NCBI RefSeq assembly: GCF_902753875.1
Contig: NZ_CADDTS010000006.1
Coordinates: 55,705 to 119,704 of the forward strand
Direction of reading: 5' to 3'
DNA from: Acinetobacter bouvetii
GTDB taxonomy: Bacteria; Pseudomonadota; Gammaproteobacteria; Pseudomonadales; Moraxellaceae
DNA length: 64,000 bases
How positions within the stretch are numbered: position 1 is the stretch's first letter; each line of letters opens with the position of its first letter. The position numbers and the translations under genes were made by a program. The notes beneath the pieces were generated by a model. The model saw nothing but the letters and a program-made list of their open reading frames with translations. It did not search any database and had not been told where the DNA came from. This document shows, in pieces, positions 29,735-39,318 of this stretch.

Positions 29735-30052
29735 ATGCGGATTGCTGCTCTCATTTTCCAATATAGCTGTTTTGCCTTTGCTCTTTTTCTTTGCTATCAA
29801 GTCGGTACTGCTATATACCTGCAAGATTATAAATTGATGGATATCGTCAGTGATATCGGTACGATTCTAATTTGTATCGATTTAGGCATGTTCCTGTATT
29901 TCAATAAATCTTTAACAGCACTGAAGATGAAAGTAGCGTCTCAACAGCCTGCTGTTCAGGTTTCAATTATCGAGAACATAACACGTAAGTTGGGTCATTT
30001 GGGTATTATTCTGATTATCTGTAGCTGGATTGTGCCAATCATTAATTCATAA
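29735..30052 (+). CDS. Small membrane protein of unknown function
   Basis: 105 residues with three predicted membrane helices (about 5-27, 36-55 and 86-103) and a short polar loop between the second and third. No Shine-Dalgarno is visible before the ATG. It follows acr1 after a terminator, so it probably has its own promoter. No family recognised. Confidence 0.6.
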   Translation: MRIAALIFQYSCFAFALFLCYQVGTAIYLQDYKLMDIVSDIGTILICIDLGMFLYFNKSLTALKMKVASQQPAVQVSIIENITRKLGHLGIILIICSWIVPIINS

Positions 30053-30064
30053 AGATCAAATAAA

Positions 30065-30088
30065 AAAACCTCCCGATTGGGAGGTTTT
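30065..30088. terminator. Bidirectional terminator between the small membrane gene and tex
   Basis: AAAACCTCCC pairs with GGGAGGTTTT around GATT, between convergent genes. Confidence 0.9.
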
Positions 30089-30105
30089 CTTTTAGCGACT
30101 AAAGA

Positions 30106-32469
30106 TTATTTAGAACCTTTAATCCCGGCTTGAAGTAATAACGCACCCAAACCACCAATTTTATTTTCTTGGGGTTTATTCGCTTGAGGTTTTTTATGAC
30201 CTTGTGGGCGGTCACCTTGCGGACGTGCATGCTGTGGACGTTTACCTTGAGGCTTACGTTCACCGCGTTGTTCATTCTGAGCATTGTCACGGCGTGGCTG
30301 GCGTGGTGCTTTAGCAGGTGCTTCTGAACCTTCAGGACGCATAGACAGGTTCACACGGTTACGTTCAGCGTCCACAGTTAATACACGCACCTGAACGATT
30401 TGACCCGGTTTCACCACTTTATGCGGATCAGAGACAAACTCGTTTGCCAGTTCAGAAATATGCACTAAACCGTCTTGGTGTACGCCTACATCCACAAATG
30501 CGCCGAAGTTGGTGACATTGGTGATTACGCCTTCCAGCTGCATGCCTTCAGTCAATTGCGACACTTCAGTGATGTCTTCACGGAACTTCGCAGTACGGAA
30601 TTCCGGACGCGGGTCACGACCCGGTTTTTCAAGTTCAGACAATACATCTTGAATGGTTGGCAAACCAAACTGGTCATTAGCAAATTCTTCTGCATTCACT
30701 TGGCGAATGATTTCAGAATTACCAATAATATCTTTTACGGTCGTTGCTTTGGCTTCGACAATTTTGTTTACCAAGCCATAAGATTCTGGGTGAACTGCAG
30801 ATGCATCTAATGGCTCAGAACCGTCTTGAATACGCAAGAAACCAGCTGCCTGTTCAAAAGTACGCTCGCCTAAACGTGGTACTTTTTTCAAATCTTGACG
30901 ACTGTCAAAACGGCCATTTTCCTTACGGAAGTCAACAATTTGCTGTGCAATCGATTTGTTCAAACCTGCGATATAACCCAAAATTGCTGAAGATGCGGTA
31001 TTCACATCTACACCGACCGAGTTCACACAGTCTTCCACTACTGCTTCTAATGTTTTCGCCAAACCAGTTTGGTTCACGTCATGTTGGTACTGACCCACAC
31101 CAATCGATTTTGGATCAATTTTTACAAGTTCCGCCAATGGATCTTGTAAACGACGTGCAATCGATACGGCTCCACGAATTGAAACATCCAGTTCAGGAAG
31201 CTCTTGTGATGCCAATTCAGATGCCGAATAGACTGATGCACCGGCCTCAGATACGGAAACACGAGTCAATTTCAGGTCGCTATTGGCCGCCATCATTTCA
31301 GCAACCACAGCTTCAGTTTCACGACTTGCAGTCCCGTTACCAATCGCGATCAAATCAACATTGAATTCACGGCAAAGACGCGCAAGTTCAGCAATCGAAC
31401 CCTCTTTATCTTCTTTTGGTGCAAACGGATAAATGGTGCTATGTGCAAGCACATCGCCAGAAGCATTCACTACAGCCAGTTTCACCCCGGTACGGATACC
31501 TGGGTCTACACCTAAGGTACAACGAGCACCAGCAGGAGCAGAAAGCAATAAATGACGCAGGTTTTCTGCAAATACGTCCATCGCTTCTGCTTCAGCAGCC
31601 AAGCGTTTTTCAGTCAATAATGAATGTTCGATTTGTGGACGAACTTTACCTAACCAGAACAGTTTTGCAGTTTGCTTCAAGTAATCTTGACGGCTTTGCG
31701 GTTGAACTGTTTCCAGACTGTATTCAGTTTCGATACGGTTCAATGGAAGTTCATCTTCACCATCGACTTTTAAGCCCAAGACATTTTCCTGACGGCCGCG
31801 AAGCATCGCCAACAAACGATGTGAAGGGACTTTATTCAGGTTTTCAGAGAAATCGAAGTAATCACGGAATTTTTTACCAACTTCTTTTTTCTCTTCACTT
31901 GCAACTAAGCTTTTAAGCGTTGCAGTTTTTGCAAAGGTCGCTTTTAACTCAGTTGTGAGTGCAATATTTTGTGCCCAGTCATCAATCAGAATGTGCTGGA
32001 TCGCATCCAGTTGGCTTTCCGCATCTGGATAATCTTCATGACTAAAGCCCGCTAACGCTTCAGCAGGGTCAACTTGTTCATTAAAGATTTTTTCAGCGAC
32101 AGGCCCCAAGCCAGCTTCTTTGGCTTTAAAAGATTTGCTGGTACGTTTAGGACGGTACGGTGCGTAAAGTTCTTCTAAAGCATTCTTGGTTTCAGCAGCA
32201 TTTACACGTGCCAACAAATCATCTGACAATTTATTTTGTTCTTTCAGCGATTCGATTACTTTTTCACGGCGTTCAAATAAATCACGTAGATACGATAAAC
32301 GGGTGTCGAGTTGGCGTAACTGGGTATCGTCCAAGCCTTGCGTTACTTCTTTACGGTAACGTGCGATAAATGGAACGCTGGCACCTTCATCAATCAGTTT
32401 GATGGCAGCTTCTACTTGATTTGGACGTACGGCAATTTCTTTTGCTAACTGCTGAACTAAGTCAGTCAT
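30106..32469 (-). CDS. tex: Tex family RNA-binding transcription accessory protein
   Basis: 787 residues from ATG 32467-32469; a GTG five codons upstream is possible but MTDLVQQLAKEI matches the family start. The order is an N-terminal helical region (VPFIARYRKEVTQGLDDTQLRQL), a YqgF/RNase H-like domain (TLGVDPGIRTGVKLAVV), a helix-hairpin-helix region (YIAGLNKSIAQQIV) and a C-terminal S1 domain (GVITNVTNFGAFVDVGVHQDGLVHIS). The tail is a low-complexity basic Gln/Pro/Arg/Lys-rich segment (about 715-770). Tex binds nucleic acid and modulates transcription. Monocistronic. Confidence 0.95.
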   Translation of the reverse strand: MTDLVQQLAKEIAVRPNQVEAAIKLIDEGASVPFIARYRKEVTQGLDDTQLRQLDTRLSYLRDLFERREKVIESLKEQNKLSDDLLARVNAAETKNALEELYAPYRPKRTSKSFKAKEAGLGPVAEKIFNEQVDPAEALAGFSHEDYPDAESQLDAIQHILIDDWAQNIALTTELKATFAKTATLKSLVASEEKKEVGKKFRDYFDFSENLNKVPSHRLLAMLRGRQENVLGLKVDGEDELPLNRIETEYSLETVQPQSRQDYLKQTAKLFWLGKVRPQIEHSLLTEKRLAAEAEAMDVFAENLRHLLLSAPAGARCTLGVDPGIRTGVKLAVVNASGDVLAHSTIYPFAPKEDKEGSIAELARLCREFNVDLIAIGNGTASRETEAVVAEMMAANSDLKLTRVSVSEAGASVYSASELASQELPELDVSIRGAVSIARRLQDPLAELVKIDPKSIGVGQYQHDVNQTGLAKTLEAVVEDCVNSVGVDVNTASSAILGYIAGLNKSIAQQIVDFRKENGRFDSRQDLKKVPRLGERTFEQAAGFLRIQDGSEPLDASAVHPESYGLVNKIVEAKATTVKDIIGNSEIIRQVNAEEFANDQFGLPTIQDVLSELEKPGRDPRPEFRTAKFREDITEVSQLTEGMQLEGVITNVTNFGAFVDVGVHQDGLVHISELANEFVSDPHKVVKPGQIVQVRVLTVDAERNRVNLSMRPEGSEAPAKAPRQPRRDNAQNEQRGERKPQGKRPQHARPQGDRPQGHKKPQANKPQENKIGGLGALLLQAGIKGSK

Positions 32470-32804
32470 CGTGTTTGATCCCACAAGGATAAGTACTAAA
32501 TTGCATGATTATAAAGACCAAGCCCATAAAATCCACAATTGTTTTGATTAAATTTATAAGTGGTCAATATTGCCAATCCAGCTCTTTTTCATAATTTGCT
32601 CTAAAATTAGGTGATAAGTAGATTTTTAACCTAGATATTCAGCATGATAAGCGCTAATTTAGATGTATACATTTGGTATCTATGTCTTGATTTTATCTGC
32701 AATATTTGTTGCTTTAGAGCATAGCAAACAGATACCAATGAATCGTATACTCAAGAGCATCCGAACTTTTGTTTACGATGACAATAAAGAATAAGGAGCA
32801 CATC
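32470..32804. promoter_or_regulatory. tex-ompR divergent region with bipartite inverted repeat
   Basis: Near ompR there is a two-part inverted repeat: GTATAC (32665-32670) plus TTGGTATCT (32673-32681) facing AGATACCAA (32730-32738) plus GTATAC (32745-32750). A TATACT at 32746-32751 could be the ompR -10, placing the right half in the promoter spacer. The ribosome-binding site AAGGAG precedes the ompR ATG. The tex-proximal half is AT-rich and featureless by eye. Confidence 0.45.
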
Positions 32805-33569
32805 ATGAGTTTAGTGGTACCTGCTGAAAAAACAGATCCAGTACAAACCGAAACTGATCGCGTCGAACGCATACTCGTTGTGGATGATGATGTGCGATTA
32901 CGTACGTTGTTGCAGCGCTTTTTAGAAGATAAAGGCTTCGTGGTCAAAACGGCACACGATGCGACACAAATGGATCGTTTATTGCAGCGCGAACTTTTCT
33001 CCCTGATCGTGCTCGATTTCATGCTTCCAGTAGAAGATGGCTTGAGTATTTGCCGTCGTTTACGCCAGTCGAATATTGATACCCCAATTATCATGCTCAC
33101 TGCACGCGGCAGCGATTCAGACCGTATTGCCGGGCTAGAAGCAGGTGCAGATGATTACCTGCCTAAACCGTTTAATCCGAATGAGCTGCTGGCGCGTATT
33201 CGTGCGGTTTTACGTCGTCAGGTACGTGAAGTTCCGGGTGCGCCAAGCCAGCAGATGGAAGTCGTGAGTTTTGGCCCATGGTCACTAGATTTATCTACCC
33301 GTACCCTCACCCGTGAAGGTCAGGTGGTGACTTTGACTACAGGTGAATTCGCGGTACTGAAAGCCTTGGTACAACATCCACGTGAACCATTGACTCGCGA
33401 CAAGCTGATGAATCTGGCACGTGGCCGTGAATGGGGGGCTATGGAACGTTCTATCGATGTTCAGGTATCACGTTTACGTCGTCTGGTGGAAGAAAACCCT
33501 GCCCGCGCACGTTATATCCAAACTGTTTGGGGCGTGGGTTATGTGTTTGTTCCAGATGGCGCGGAATAA
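32805..33569 (+). CDS. ompR: OmpR-type response regulator
   Basis: 254 residues from ATG 32805 with AAGGAG upstream; earlier starts lack a site. Receiver domain: RILVVDDDVRLR with the acidic pair, phosphorylated Asp71 in VLDFMLP, and the PKPF lysine region. The C-terminal winged helix ends in VQVSRLRRLVEENPARARYIQTVWGVGYVFVPDG, the classic OmpR recognition region. It pairs with EnvZ downstream to sense osmotic and envelope conditions. The space to envZ is unusually large (275 bases). Confidence 0.95.
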   Translation: MSLVVPAEKTDPVQTETDRVERILVVDDDVRLRTLLQRFLEDKGFVVKTAHDATQMDRLLQRELFSLIVLDFMLPVEDGLSICRRLRQSNIDTPIIMLTARGSDSDRIAGLEAGADDYLPKPFNPNELLARIRAVLRRQVREVPGAPSQQMEVVSFGPWSLDLSTRTLTREGQVVTLTTGEFAVLKALVQHPREPLTRDKLMNLARGREWGAMERSIDVQVSRLRRLVEENPARARYIQTVWGVGYVFVPDGAE

Positions 33570-33844
33570 GTTTAAGCAAAGATTAATGTCACTAACACGA
33601 CGGAGTCTTTTCATTAAACCTGATAGATATGCAATAACCTGCGGTTCGCCTTACTTTTGTTTCGGCAAAAGTAAGCAAAACCATTGTCATCCGCAAAACT
33701 CGTCCATTTTCTGCACGTAAATGAAATCATCGCAGAAACTTTATATATTAAAAAGCTCCTGCCTCAAACAGTTGCGGATGACCTGAGCGCGTATCGGACA
33801 TGGTTTATTGTTCTAATACTTTAAATTTTGCTCTAGGATCATGC
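33570..33844. repeat. Repeat-like insert between ompR and envZ
   Basis: The gap holds a perfect 10-base hairpin, CTTACTTTTG (33650-33659) and CAAAAGTAAG (33666-33675), and an 11-base inverted repeat, GTCATCCGCAA (33686-33696) and TTGCGGATGAC (33772-33782). There is no long open frame and no transposase. The pattern resembles small dispersed palindromic or MITE-like elements. No target duplication could be identified by eye. Confidence 0.55.
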
Positions 33845-35305
33845 GTGAAACTCGAACCTATCGACCCACAAAAATTTACTGATTACGTCGCTTACTCAGA
33901 AAAAAAGAGAACTCGCTGGAATCGTTTTCTCGACAAAATTAAGCCACGCTCAGCTGCAATGCGTACCACAGTGCTCGTGTTATTCATTGTATTTTTCAGT
34001 TTATTTATGTCGTTGTGGTTCTTCTGGCGTACGCTTTACTTACCGGAAATTCAGCAACACGCACGCTACCTAGGTGTTGAGCTGGAAATCATCAACAACC
34101 CCGATTTACGGATTTTCCATAACGATGCCGAAGTGGACGTTGATACCTGGTTAAAAAACCGAGTCGGCATTGAATACATTACCGATCCTAAAGAATATCC
34201 AAGTGTACGTGACAAGGTCATTGCCGAGTTTTTTACCAATCAGATTGAAAAAGCACTCGCCAAAGAACTGAAAGTTGAAAATGTCACCGTATATTTCCAG
34301 TTTAAACCCAGCCCACGTATTTGGATTCAAACTCCTGAAATGAAGGGCCACTGGGTACGTGAACCGTTAAAAACCTATGCCAACTATAGCCCAGAACTGG
34401 TATTTGGCTGGTTATTGGGTGTCCCCCTCATTGCCGCTGCCATCATTTTAACTCTGGTTCGCCAGTTAAACCGCCCGCTACGCCGTTTGCAAAATGCAGC
34501 GAACAGCTACAGTAAAACAGGGTCTGCGCCCTATTTGGAAACCAATCATGGCCCACAGGAAATTCGTGAAGTCAACCAGGCATTTAATCACATGATTTAT
34601 ACCCTGGATCAGACTGAACGCGATCGTCGGATTATGTTGGCAGGCATTTCTCACGACTTGCGCACGCCCCTTACCCGCATTCGTTTAAGCGCGGAAATGA
34701 TGCCCGATGAAGACTTTTTGAAAGAAGGTCTGATTTATGATGTGGAAGATATGGATGCTATTCTGAATCAGTTCATCTCATATATGCGTGATGGTTCTGA
34801 TGAGGAACTGCAAGATACTGATCTGAATATGCTGCTACAAGAATTGGTGATTCAGTTCAAACCCTTGAAGATTCTTTTTAAAGCACAGGAAATTCCAAAT
34901 ATTCAGGCTCGTAGCCAGTCATTGAAACGTCTGATTGGCAATCTGATCAACAATTCCAAACGTTATGGCGCCGAACCAATTGAACTGTCAGCCAAAGTTG
35001 AAAATGAACATATTCTGATTAGTGTAGCTGACAATGGCGAAGGCATTCCTGAAGACCAGATTGAAGACCTGATGCAGCCGTTTGTTCGCGGAAATGAAGC
35101 ACGTACTATTCAAGGTAGTGGTTTAGGTTTGGCCATTGTGAAACGTATTGTCGATATGCACCAAGGCAAACTCACGATTCATAATCGCCCTCAAGGCGGC
35201 TTAGAAGCACTTATTTCTTTACCTATTTTTCATGATCAAACGGAGGAGAACATTCAGCACAGCACTTTAGGGAAAATCAAACAAACTTTGACTGAACACT
35301 TTTAA
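33845..35305 (+). CDS. envZ: EnvZ-type sensor histidine kinase
   Basis: 486 residues from GTG 33845-33847, with AGGA seven to eight bases upstream (KLEPIDPQKFTDY). A longer frame from ATG 33800 has no proper ribosome-binding site. Two membrane helices (about 43-63 and 187-207) enclose a periplasmic domain of about 125 residues. A HAMP segment follows, then the H box with His270 (GISHDLRTPLTRIR), N box NLINNSKRYG, and G boxes DNGEGIP and GSGLGLAIV. Cognate kinase of OmpR. Confidence 0.94.
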   Translation: MKLEPIDPQKFTDYVAYSEKKRTRWNRFLDKIKPRSAAMRTTVLVLFIVFFSLFMSLWFFWRTLYLPEIQQHARYLGVELEIINNPDLRIFHNDAEVDVDTWLKNRVGIEYITDPKEYPSVRDKVIAEFFTNQIEKALAKELKVENVTVYFQFKPSPRIWIQTPEMKGHWVREPLKTYANYSPELVFGWLLGVPLIAAAIILTLVRQLNRPLRRLQNAANSYSKTGSAPYLETNHGPQEIREVNQAFNHMIYTLDQTERDRRIMLAGISHDLRTPLTRIRLSAEMMPDEDFLKEGLIYDVEDMDAILNQFISYMRDGSDEELQDTDLNMLLQELVIQFKPLKILFKAQEIPNIQARSQSLKRLIGNLINNSKRYGAEPIELSAKVENEHILISVADNGEGIPEDQIEDLMQPFVRGNEARTIQGSGLGLAIVKRIVDMHQGKLTIHNRPQGGLEALISLPIFHDQTEENIQHSTLGKIKQTLTEHF

Positions 35306-35510
35306 CAATTGATCAAATAAGCAACAAACAGTTTTGTTTAAGGATTAATCTATTAATTTTTAGATGATTAAAATCAGCAATTTAAAATCCATAAAAAATA
35401 CTTATACCCACATTTTTTCAAAAAATTAGACCTTAGCCTAACAGGCATGCACAATTTATTTATGGGACGGTACAATCCGTCTAGTTTTGAACAAGAATTG
35501 AGCGTAAACC

Positions 35511-37028
35511 ATGTCTTTAGATCGTATTCGTTTAGCGTCACTTCATGACAAAGTCATGAGCGCAGAACAAGCTGCTACTTTTATCCAAGATGGTATGACT
35601 GTAGGTATGAGTGGATTTACTCGTGCAGGTGAAGCAAAAGCTGTTCCTCTAGCACTTGTAAAACAAGCTCAAACTAATCCTTTGAAAATTACCTTAATCA
35701 CAGGCGCAAGTCTGGGTAACGACTTAGATAAAAAATTAACTGAAGCTGGTGTACTTGCTCGTCGTTTACCGTTCCAAGTGGATAGTACTTTACGTAAAGC
35801 CATTAACAAAGGCGAAGTCATGTTCATCGATCAGCATTTGTCTGAAACTGTTGAACAAATGCGTAACCAACAATTGAAAAAGCCAGATGTAGCAGTAATT
35901 GAAGCTGTTGCCATTACTGAAGATGGCGGCATCATTCCGACCACTTCTGTAGGTAACTCTGCAAGCTTTGCTATTTTTGCTGAAAAAGTAATTGTTGAAA
36001 TCAACACCAATTTAAGCCCGGCATTTGAAGGCTTGCACGATATCTATATCCCAACCTATCGTCCAACACGTCAAGCAATTCCATTGACGCATGTAGATCA
36101 ACGTATTGGTACTGCTGCAATCAATATCGATCCTGCTAAAATTGTCGGTATCGTATTCAACAATGAATATCACGACTCTCCATCAACTGTGACTGAACCA
36201 GATGATGAAACTCAAGGTATTGCCAACCACCTGATCGCTTTCTTTGAACAAGAAGTGGCTGCTGGTCGTTTACCAAAAGATTTAGGACCATTACAGGCAG
36301 GTATCGGTTCAATTGCCAATGCCGTATTGACTGGTCTGAAAGAATCAAACTTCGAAGATCTAGTGATGTACTCTGAAGTACTTCAAGACTGTACGTTCGA
36401 ATTGATCGATGCCGGCAAAATGAAATTTGCTTCAGGTTCTTCAATTACCCTTTCTGCTAAATATGGCGAAAAAGTATTTAACAACCTTGAACAATACAAA
36501 GACAAACTTGTACTTCGTCCACAAGAAATTTCGAACCACCCTGAATTGGTGCGTCGTTTAGGTATTATTGGTATCAACACTGCATTAGAGTTTGATATTT
36601 ACGGTAACGTAAACTCAACTCACGTTTGCGGTACCAAAATGATGAACGGTATTGGTGGTTCAGGTGACTTCGCACGTAATGCTCACTTGGCAATCTTCGT
36701 GACTAAATCAATCGCAAAAGGCGGCGACATTTCTTCTGTTGTGCCATTTGCATCTCACGTTGACCATGCAGAACACGACGTTGATATCCTTGTAACTGAA
36801 CAGGGTCTTGCTGACTTACGTGGTTTAGCGCCGCGTGAACGTGCTCGTGCGATTATCGACAACTGTGCGCACCCAATGTACCGTGATGCCTTGAATGACT
36901 ACTTTGATCGTGCATGTGCAAAAGGCGGTCAAACTCCACACATCTTGCGTGAAGCATTGTCTTGGCACTCTAACTTTGAAGAGCAAGGTCATATGCTTGC
37001 TGTTCAGGCTGAAGCTAAAAGTGCTTAA
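35511..37028 (+). CDS. Succinyl-CoA:acetate CoA-transferase / acetyl-CoA hydrolase family
   Basis: 505 residues, the length of AarC-type enzymes that move CoA between succinyl-CoA and acetate. The likely catalytic Glu289 is in VMYSEVLQD. The GNVNSTHVCGTKMMNGIGGSGDFAR and VTEQGLADLRGLAPRERA blocks are family signatures. It would feed acetate into or around the TCA cycle. A 205-base AT-rich gap separates it from envZ, and its own terminator follows. Confidence 0.9.
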   Translation: MSLDRIRLASLHDKVMSAEQAATFIQDGMTVGMSGFTRAGEAKAVPLALVKQAQTNPLKITLITGASLGNDLDKKLTEAGVLARRLPFQVDSTLRKAINKGEVMFIDQHLSETVEQMRNQQLKKPDVAVIEAVAITEDGGIIPTTSVGNSASFAIFAEKVIVEINTNLSPAFEGLHDIYIPTYRPTRQAIPLTHVDQRIGTAAINIDPAKIVGIVFNNEYHDSPSTVTEPDDETQGIANHLIAFFEQEVAAGRLPKDLGPLQAGIGSIANAVLTGLKESNFEDLVMYSEVLQDCTFELIDAGKMKFASGSSITLSAKYGEKVFNNLEQYKDKLVLRPQEISNHPELVRRLGIIGINTALEFDIYGNVNSTHVCGTKMMNGIGGSGDFARNAHLAIFVTKSIAKGGDISSVVPFASHVDHAEHDVDILVTEQGLADLRGLAPRERARAIIDNCAHPMYRDALNDYFDRACAKGGQTPHILREALSWHSNFEEQGHMLAVQAEAKSA

Positions 37029-37051
37029 TTGCCCGACTGTGGCATAGTATT

Positions 37052-37080
37052 AAAAAAGCGTACTCCGGTACGCTTTTTTT
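37052..37080 (+). terminator. Terminator after the CoA-transferase
   Basis: AAAAAAGCGTAC pairs with GTACGCTTTTTT around TCCG. Confidence 0.9.
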
Positions 37081-37163
37081 AATTTAGCAACGCTACCTGC
37101 ATGATAAAAAACAACGCTCAGCTAACACTAAAAGTGATTTCAAAATCATCATTTCCTTAGCGC

Positions 37164-37913
37164 CTATAAACGTTGTTCAACCGCTTGACGATTTTGCTTT
37201 TTAATTTTTTCCATTTGCGCATTTAAGTCTAAGACCTGCTTATATAGGTCATTAAACGGCTTGATCGGCTGGTCCTGATAAAACATAAACCTCTGGTTCT
37301 TTTTCTCCCATTTATTATTTTTAAGAATCTGGAATAAGGCATCGGCCTTATCTAAAACCAGAAGTTCCAAGGCAAATAAGGCGTGGGTCTGATCGCTATC
37401 CCGGCTTTCACGCAAGCTATCGGTTAACTGACGTCTCAAATGCGATTTAATGGATAACTGTTTGGCCCGAGCCAAAGTGTTTTCTTCACGTTGCGCGCTT
37501 TGCTCTTGATACTGGGCTGCAAGCAAATGTGCTTGGCGCAGCATCTGTTCCGTTTCTACATATTTCTGCTGGCGGTCTTTGTCTAAGCGGTCGATATTTA
37601 AAAACTGATCCCAGTGTATTGCCTTAAGCTCACGCAAATAGGCATTTCGTGCTTCTGCATTTTGAATCATTTCGCTCAGCACAAAGTCAGCCATCACCTT
37701 ATAATCACCCTGCAAACGATGATCCGATACATTGATATTGATCGGCTTTGACCATTCCTGAGCTTGCTGATAAATCAGTTCAGCTTTTTCATACAATACC
37801 GTTTGGTATTGATGCACCTGACTGAGCTCTTGTTGTTGTTCGGAATATTGATAAAACATCCAGCCAAATACAGTACATGTCGCCAATCCTAAGATAAGAA
37901 AAATCCTGGGCAT
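37164..37913 (-). CDS. Membrane-anchored coiled-coil protein, unknown
   Basis: 249 residues. An N-terminal membrane helix or uncleaved signal (about 4-22) is followed by a highly charged, helical Gln/Glu/Lys/Arg-rich remainder with probable coiled coils around 25-60 and 110-165 and near the C-terminus. No cysteines in the soluble part and no recognised motif. Monocistronic. Probably faces the periplasm; function unknown. Confidence 0.65.
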   Translation of the reverse strand: MPRIFLILGLATCTVFGWMFYQYSEQQQELSQVHQYQTVLYEKAELIYQQAQEWSKPININVSDHRLQGDYKVMADFVLSEMIQNAEARNAYLRELKAIHWDQFLNIDRLDKDRQQKYVETEQMLRQAHLLAAQYQEQSAQREENTLARAKQLSIKSHLRRQLTDSLRESRDSDQTHALFALELLVLDKADALFQILKNNKWEKKNQRFMFYQDQPIKPFNDLYKQVLDLNAQMEKIKKQNRQAVEQRL

Positions 37914-38091
37914 ATCAGACTCCGCAATACGGTGTTTTCATCATCATAACGTGTTTTGGTTTAAATCGTTTATTTTTCAAACAAAAGCTTTATAAAGCTG
38001 GTAACCCTCTTGCGGCTTTCTGCCGTATTGACGCTTTAAATTTTGCTTCGAATCCCCATCAATATAGACAAGAAAAGAACAGAGAATCCTT

Positions 38092-38793
38092 ATGCGCGTA
38101 GATATTTGGTCAGATGTAGTTTGCCCATTTTGTTATATTGGTAAAAAACGTCTGGAAGCTGCTGCTGAACAGGCAGGTGTAGAACTTGAAGTTCATTGGC
38201 ACAGTTATGAACTTGATCCAGATGCACCGCCCCGTCAGGAAATCTCCAACTCTGAACGTCTTGCGCAAAAATATGGACGTAGCGTTGCAGAGGTCGAAGA
38301 AATGCAGCGCAATATTGCAGCCATGGCTGCGGAAGAAGGCATTCAGTTCAACTGGGAAAATGCCAACTCGGGCAATACCTTTAATGCACACCGCATCATT
38401 CATTTAGCGCAAAGTAAAGGTCTGGGTTCAGAAGCCAAAGAAGCCTTTTTCTATAGCTATATGACCCAAGGTTTGGCCATTGGTGAACGTGAAACACTGG
38501 AAGATGTCGCAGCACGCATTGGATTGAATCCGGTAGAAGTGGACGATGTCCTCAATTCAGATGAATATGCAGACTTTGTCAAATTTGATGAAGAAATTGC
38601 ACGCGATCAATTAAAAGTGACTGGCGTTCCTTTCTTTGTATTTGATCAGCGTATTGCCTTGGCCGGTGCCCAGCCACGCGAAGTGTTTTTAAAAGTGATG
38701 GAAAAAGCTTTAGAAGCACCGCAACAAACTGAAATTGAAGCGGATGATAACGCAATTTGCAAGGATGACAACTGCGATCTGCCTGAAAAATAA
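38092..38793 (+). CDS. DsbA family protein, FrnE-like oxidoreductase
   Basis: 233 residues with no signal peptide, so cytoplasmic. The thioredoxin-fold active site CPFC is at about 11-14 (WSDVVCPFCYIGKKRLE). The cis-Pro segment VTGVPFFVFD is near 181-190. The C-terminus ends in CKDDNCDLPEK, a second Cys pair. FrnE-type proteins act as disulfide oxidoreductases in stress responses; substrate unknown. A 14-base palindrome AGCTTTATAAAGCT lies about 100 bases upstream (37986-37999). Confidence 0.88.
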   Translation: MRVDIWSDVVCPFCYIGKKRLEAAAEQAGVELEVHWHSYELDPDAPPRQEISNSERLAQKYGRSVAEVEEMQRNIAAMAAEEGIQFNWENANSGNTFNAHRIIHLAQSKGLGSEAKEAFFYSYMTQGLAIGERETLEDVAARIGLNPVEVDDVLNSDEYADFVKFDEEIARDQLKVTGVPFFVFDQRIALAGAQPREVFLKVMEKALEAPQQTEIEADDNAICKDDNCDLPEK

Positions 38794-38822
38794 GGGTGAT
38801 CGTTCAATAAATTACACTTAAT

Positions 38823-38848
38823 AAAAATCCCCAACTTGGGGATTTTTT
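38823..38848. terminator. Bidirectional terminator before dodecin
   Basis: AAAAATCCCC pairs with GGGGATTTTT around a short AACTT loop, between convergent genes. Confidence 0.85.
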
Positions 38849-38876
38849 CATTTCAAGGCGGCTTGATTTATTCAAC

Positions 38877-39077
38877 TTAATCAACCAAGAAACTAATCTT
38901 TAAATTTACACGATACTCAGTAATTTTATTGTCTTTGATGACCACTTTTTGTTCATTAATCCATGCACCCTGTACATTTTTTACCGTTTCCGTCACTTTA
39001 TGTATACCGGATTGAATCGCATCTTCAAAACTTTTATTGCTGCTTGAATTCACTTCAACTACTTTTGCGATAGCCAT
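38877..39077 (-). CDS. Dodecin, flavin-binding
   Basis: 66 residues with the dodecin fold signature: AKVVEVNSSSNKSFEDAIQSGI, a central beta strand with the conserved Trp (VQGAWINEQKVVI), and a C-terminal strand YRVNLKISFLV. Dodecins assemble into hollow 12-mers that store flavin. Single gene. Confidence 0.9.
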   Translation of the reverse strand: MAIAKVVEVNSSSNKSFEDAIQSGIHKVTETVKNVQGAWINEQKVVIKDNKITEYRVNLKISFLVD

Positions 39078-39318
39078 CGTTTTAACCTCAGGTTTTATTA
39101 TTTTGAACTTTGATAATAGGGTATTTTTTAATCAAAAAAATCACTTTTAACATTACACCGCAAAAACTTACATACAGAACACAATACCGCTCAGAAGAGT
39201 TAACCTATTACAAAACTCAACTTATCTATACAAGGCTTGGACACAATATGAGTTTCTATTCGCTAGGCTTATATGCGGGATAATTCAATTCCAGATCATG
39301 AAATTTTTAGAGGTAAAT

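Noticed and set aside
30744..31916. Long open frames (206 and 166 codons) on the plus strand
   Set aside because: They lie fully antisense to tex, have odd composition, and no ribosome-binding sites; shadows of the real gene.
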